6,746 nt of DNA. Source: JANOSH01 sp031415695 (GTDB lineage: Bacteria; Actinomycetota; Acidimicrobiia; Acidimicrobiales; Ilumatobacteraceae). Location: positions 1 to 6,746 of the forward strand of contig JANOSH010000008.1 of assembly GCA_031415695.1 (NCBI GenBank), written 5' to 3'. The notes under the pieces were generated by a model. That model had not been told where the DNA came from. It searched no databases and saw only the letters and a list, made by a program, of their open reading frames with translations. Shown here one piece after another: positions 5,306 to 6,746 of this stretch (position 1 is its first letter; each line of letters starts with the position of its first letter). The translations under genes and the position numbers were made by a program.

Positions 5306-5430
5306 TGCAAGGTTTGACTGCAGTGTCGGCTTTAGATCATCGTTTAACTGCGATTTGGTGCCTATACGCGCGCATCTAGCATTCTGGAACCGTCATCCTG
5401 CGTCGTCGCGCACTGGACCTCGATCACCGC

Positions 5431-5460
5431 TTGAAGGCCACACCGGTGTTGCTCTATAAC
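5431..5460 (+). promoter_or_regulatory. Predicted sigma70-type promoter for the terminase operon
   Basis: TTGAAG (5431-5436) and TATAAC (5455-5460) are separated by 18 bases and match the TTGACA and TATAAT consensus at four and five positions. Transcription would begin near 5467, leaving a leader of about 40 bases before ATG 5506. It is the best host-type promoter I find in the window, and it is placed where one is needed. Confidence 0.55.
5440..5449. promoter_or_regulatory. Perfect 10-bp palindrome in the promoter spacer (putative operator)
   Basis: ACACCGGTGT is self-complementary and lies between the predicted -35 and -10 elements. Allowing one mismatched pair, the symmetry extends to GC on both sides (5437-5452). 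A dimer bound here would block RNA polymerase, so repression of the downstream late genes is a reasonable inference. Confidence 0.45.
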
Positions 5461-5505
5461 CGACTTGAGACCTTCTAGTAGTGATTTTTGATTGGACCTG
5501 CTATC

Positions 5506-6015
5506 ATGAGCGACGAAAACACTCAGGAACAGAAGCTTGCCAAGGACGGTACCCGTCGTGGCGTGGCTCGTGCAGGTTCCAAGAACCGCGCGACCCAACT
5601 CCTGGAACAGATGCAAGAACAGATCGAAGCGAAGTACGGCCTTCGCAACTTCGATCCCGTGGTCATGCTCGCCATGATCGGCGTCGAGGCTTCCGAACCG
5701 CGGCCCGTAGTCGATCACAAAGGCCGGCAGGTCTACGTCACCAAGAAGAACGAGGAAGGCTTTGAGGAGCGTCTCATTGACGACGAAGGTGAGTACATCC
5801 CGATGATGACCACGCCGGACCTCAACCTTGCAACCAACGCCCTCGGTAAGGCTGCGCCCTACGTCCGTTCGACGCTCAAGCAGATCGAAGTCACCGATGG
5901 TGAGGACGGCCCGATTGACGCAGACGTGGTGGGCGCGAAGGATCGCTTCATGGCGATGCTGCAAGCTAACCCTGAGCTCGCTGAAGAGCTCGACGATGAA
6001 GAACCCGATGCTTGA
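5506..6015 (+). CDS. Probable small terminase subunit (DNA packaging)
   Basis: 169 aa, soluble and acidic. The N-terminus, GTRRGVARAGSKNRATQLL (15-33), resembles the basic 'G..KG..NK.T' start of many small terminases, which belongs to their helical DNA-recognition part. DPVVMLAMI (50-58) and NLATNALGKAAPYVRSTLKQ (107-126) match the 'DP...L..i' and 'A...AAPY.hp.L' patterns of that group. The C-terminus is strongly acidic (ELAEELDDEEPDA), which would suit contact with the large subunit. In the family, this subunit recognises cos or pac DNA and regulates the large ATPase/nuclease. No large subunit is visible here; it should lie downstream. ATG 5506 has only a weak GGA nine bases upstream; a TTG six codons earlier is less likely. 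Assignment is from motif memory and context, so a different DNA-binding protein remains possible. Confidence 0.55.
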   Translation: MSDENTQEQKLAKDGTRRGVARAGSKNRATQLLEQMQEQIEAKYGLRNFDPVVMLAMIGVEASEPRPVVDHKGRQVYVTKKNEEGFEERLIDDEGEYIPMMTTPDLNLATNALGKAAPYVRSTLKQIEVTDGEDGPIDADVVGAKDRFMAMLQANPELAEELDDEEPDA

Positions 6016-6038
6016 CCACGAACAACTGGAGAACTGGG

Positions 6039-6287
6039 ATGCACGACCCACACCAAGACCCAAACGAACTGCTGATCCTGAAGTCGATCAAGTGGCGCAC
6101 AGCGGCCGGTTGGCTCGTCGTGCTGATCTTGGCATGGCGGTATCTCGTGCATCCTGTGGCAGCTTCTTGGCTGGCTACCCAGGGGACGATTCTTCCTCCG
6201 ATTGATCCTTTCCAGATCGCTGACGTCCTAGCCGTGATCGGGCTCCCCGTCGGTGGGGCTTTCGCCGACCGCATGTCAAAGGAGTAG
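6039..6287 (+). CDS. Holin-like small membrane protein, 82 aa
   Basis: After a polar N-terminus (MHDPHQDPNELLILKSIKWR) comes a hydrophobic helix, residues 22-41 (AAGWLVVLILAWRYLVHPVA). A second hydrophobic region follows at about 59-75 (IADVLAVIGLPVGGAFA) and a charged end, DRMSKE. The 'RTAAGW...AWRY..HP' and '...LG..GG...(E)K' layout resembles the 3-TM holins of gene-transfer agents and related proteobacterial phages. Known holins collect in the inner membrane and open it so that endolysin can reach the cell wall. Only two clear helices are seen, with a short hydrophobic stretch between them. GGAG lies seven bases before ATG 6039; the gene starts 23 bases after the terminase stop. No endolysin is present in the window, so the assignment is tentative. 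Confidence 0.5.
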   Translation: MHDPHQDPNELLILKSIKWRTAAGWLVVLILAWRYLVHPVAASWLATQGTILPPIDPFQIADVLAVIGLPVGGAFADRMSKE

Positions 6288-6290
6288 CAG

Positions 6291-6431
6291 ATGTTCCGTG
6301 GTGATAAACTCGTAGTCGATGTGCCAGTGACCTTGCTCGAGGCGCTGCTTATGGGCTGGGCGCTCGCCTACTGCGGGCTGAAGGCGCGCCGTGCAGGCAG
6401 CATCGTTCTCGTCTCGAAGGAGTGCTGGTGA
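6291..6431 (+). CDS. Small membrane-associated protein, 46 aa
   Basis: This short frame has a textbook start: AAAGGAG (6278-6284) six bases before ATG 6291. The product MFRGDKLVVDVPVTLLEALL... has one moderately hydrophobic segment (about residues 14-30, LLEALLMGWALAYCGL). A basic patch (KARRAG) follows, and the end is hydrophobic with a Cys-Trp terminus. Its stop overlaps the next ATG as TGATG. It lies between two other membrane proteins, so a role in the same lysis or membrane function is plausible, but no family is recognised. The strong ribosome site and tight spacing are the main support that it is translated. Confidence 0.55.
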   Translation: MFRGDKLVVDVPVTLLEALLMGWALAYCGLKARRAGSIVLVSKECW

Positions 6432-6661
6432 TGATCGGCGCACGACTCATCTGGGCAGTAGCCTCACCCGTCAAGAAGTTCCTTCTTGGCGTTGTCCCGT
6501 TCACCACGATCTGGGACGTCCTGCACTTCAACCTGCTTGACCTTGCTGCGGGCGTGATCGTCTTTTGCTGGATCATCTACGACATTCAGCAGGACCTTGC
6601 TCGCGCAGATCGTCATTGGGTGGACACGCTTATCCCTAGTAAGGAGGACGACCGTGGCTGA
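6431..6661 (+). CDS. Small membrane protein, 76 aa
   Basis: The product has an amphipathic, basic N-terminal part (MIGARLIWAVASPVKKFLLG). A clear transmembrane helix follows at residues 35-50 (LLDLAAGVIVFCWIIY), then a charged tail ending SKEDDRG. AAGGAG at 6417-6422 lies eight bases before ATG 6431; the in-frame GTGs at 6422 and 6428 are less likely. The gene sits between another membrane protein and a gene that starts inside its last codons. It may belong with the holin-like gene to a lysis set, for example as an antiholin, or it may be a membrane-anchored structural accessory. Neither can be shown from sequence. Confidence 0.55.
   Translation: MIGARLIWAVASPVKKFLLGVVPFTTIWDVLHFNLLDLAAGVIVFCWIIYDIQQDLARADRHWVDTLIPSKEDDRG
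6641..6647 (+). promoter_or_regulatory. Strong ribosome binding site for the last gene
   Basis: AAGGAGG lies six bases before GTG 6654. It is among the strongest sites in the window and justifies a GTG start inside the preceding gene. Confidence 0.6.
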
Positions 6662-6746
6662 GATCAAGATCAACCTGGGTCCCATGATGCGCGCGGCCTT
6701 CATCGAAGCACTGGTCGAGATGATCCCGGCCAACCTGACCGAGGCT
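6654..6746 (+). CDS. N-terminus of an unknown protein (3' partial)
   Basis: From GTG 6654 the frame stays open to the window edge, giving MAEIKINLGPMMRAAFIEALVEM and a few more residues, 31 in all. It overlaps the previous stop by eight bases and has a strong AAGGAGG site. The N-terminus looks soluble (a short strand, then a helix). Given the position after the small terminase and membrane proteins, a packaging, head or lysis protein is possible, but too little is present to assign a family. Confidence 0.55.
   Translation, partial: MAEIKINLGPMMRAAFIEALVEMIPANLTEA

Larger units (their letters stand above)
5121..5505. other. Gene-free, repeat-rich region upstream of the probable terminase gene
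   Basis: I find no convincing gene on either strand: the open frames here begin with TTG, lack ribosome sites and run antisense to, or into, better genes. The stretch contains the TGGTACCGC repeat cluster; two copies of TTAGCGCG (5125-5132 and 5259-5266); two copies of GATTTGGT (5203-5210 and 5352-5359); AACTGC twice with GACTGC once (5268, 5346, 5316); the short palindromes TACCGCGGTA (5169-5178) and ACTGCAGT (5317-5324); and a promoter near its right end. Such a region directly before a small-terminase gene is a natural place for a cos or pac site, but late-operon control or an origin would fit equally well. I see no DnaA-box cluster. Confidence 0.6.

Noticed and set aside
5125..5310. Small minus-strand open frame (61 aa) in the repeat-rich gap
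   Set aside because: TTG start, no ribosome site, and it consists largely of the translated GGTACC repeats.
5291..5319. TTGACC (5291) and TTGACT (5314) as -35 elements of further promoters
   Set aside because: No acceptable -10 sequence lies 16-18 bases downstream of either.
5121..5505. CRISPR array, tRNA gene or plasmid-type replication origin
   Set aside because: Repeat units are only 8-9 bases and inverted rather than regularly spaced direct repeats; no cloverleaf or DnaA-box cluster was seen.
5362..6063. A 233-aa minus-strand open frame across the promoter and terminase gene
   Set aside because: It starts with TTG without a ribosome site and is antisense to the terminase-like gene, whose protein motifs and upstream promoter favour the + strand.

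Overview
The window looks like part of the genome of a tailed double-stranded DNA bacteriophage, or a prophage. All sixteen genes I accept lie on the + strand. They are small and tightly packed, and most neighbours share an ATGA, GTGA or TAATG stop/start overlap with a clear Shine-Dalgarno sequence inside the upstream gene. Gene content (cupin-like protein, MazG-like protein, dATP/dGTP diphosphohydrolase-like protein, probable small terminase, holin-like membrane protein, many tiny ORFans) is typical of Caudoviricetes. GC content is moderately high. A short exported protein with an 'HDWY...CCS..DC' start resembles proteins I know mainly from Rhizobiales and their phages, so an alphaproteobacterial host is my best guess, but this is weak evidence.

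Region 1 (1-4852) is one uninterrupted operon-like block: the C-terminus of an unknown gene, a cupin-like protein, a one-helix membrane protein, a 370-aa GHKL-like protein, a small zinc-ribbon protein, three unknown proteins, a MazG-like pyrophosphohydrolase, a long dATP/dGTP diphosphohydrolase-like protein with an unexplained C-terminal half, an exported Cys-rich protein and a 62-aa unknown. The two adjacent nucleotide-pyrophosphatase-type genes suggest control of the dNTP pool during infection.

Region 2 (4853-5505) is mostly regulatory. A 100-bp gap carries a hairpin and three alternating GTTATA half-sites. It is followed by a 55-aa membrane protein and then a 385-bp gene-free stretch. That stretch holds a composite inverted repeat of TGGTACCGC units, further short repeats, and a good sigma70-type promoter with a perfect 10-bp palindrome in its spacer.

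Region 3 (5506-6746) starts with a probable small terminase subunit. It continues with three small membrane proteins, one holin-like, and the start of another gene. This looks like the head of the late packaging/lysis block, which makes the repeat-rich gap a candidate packaging site or operator region.

The strongest candidate for something undescribed is the gene at 663-1775. Its GHKL ATPase motifs appear in permuted order (G1, G2, then N-box), and its C-terminus carries two tandem copies of an acidic '...PF' tip like the protein-docking tail of bacterial SSB.
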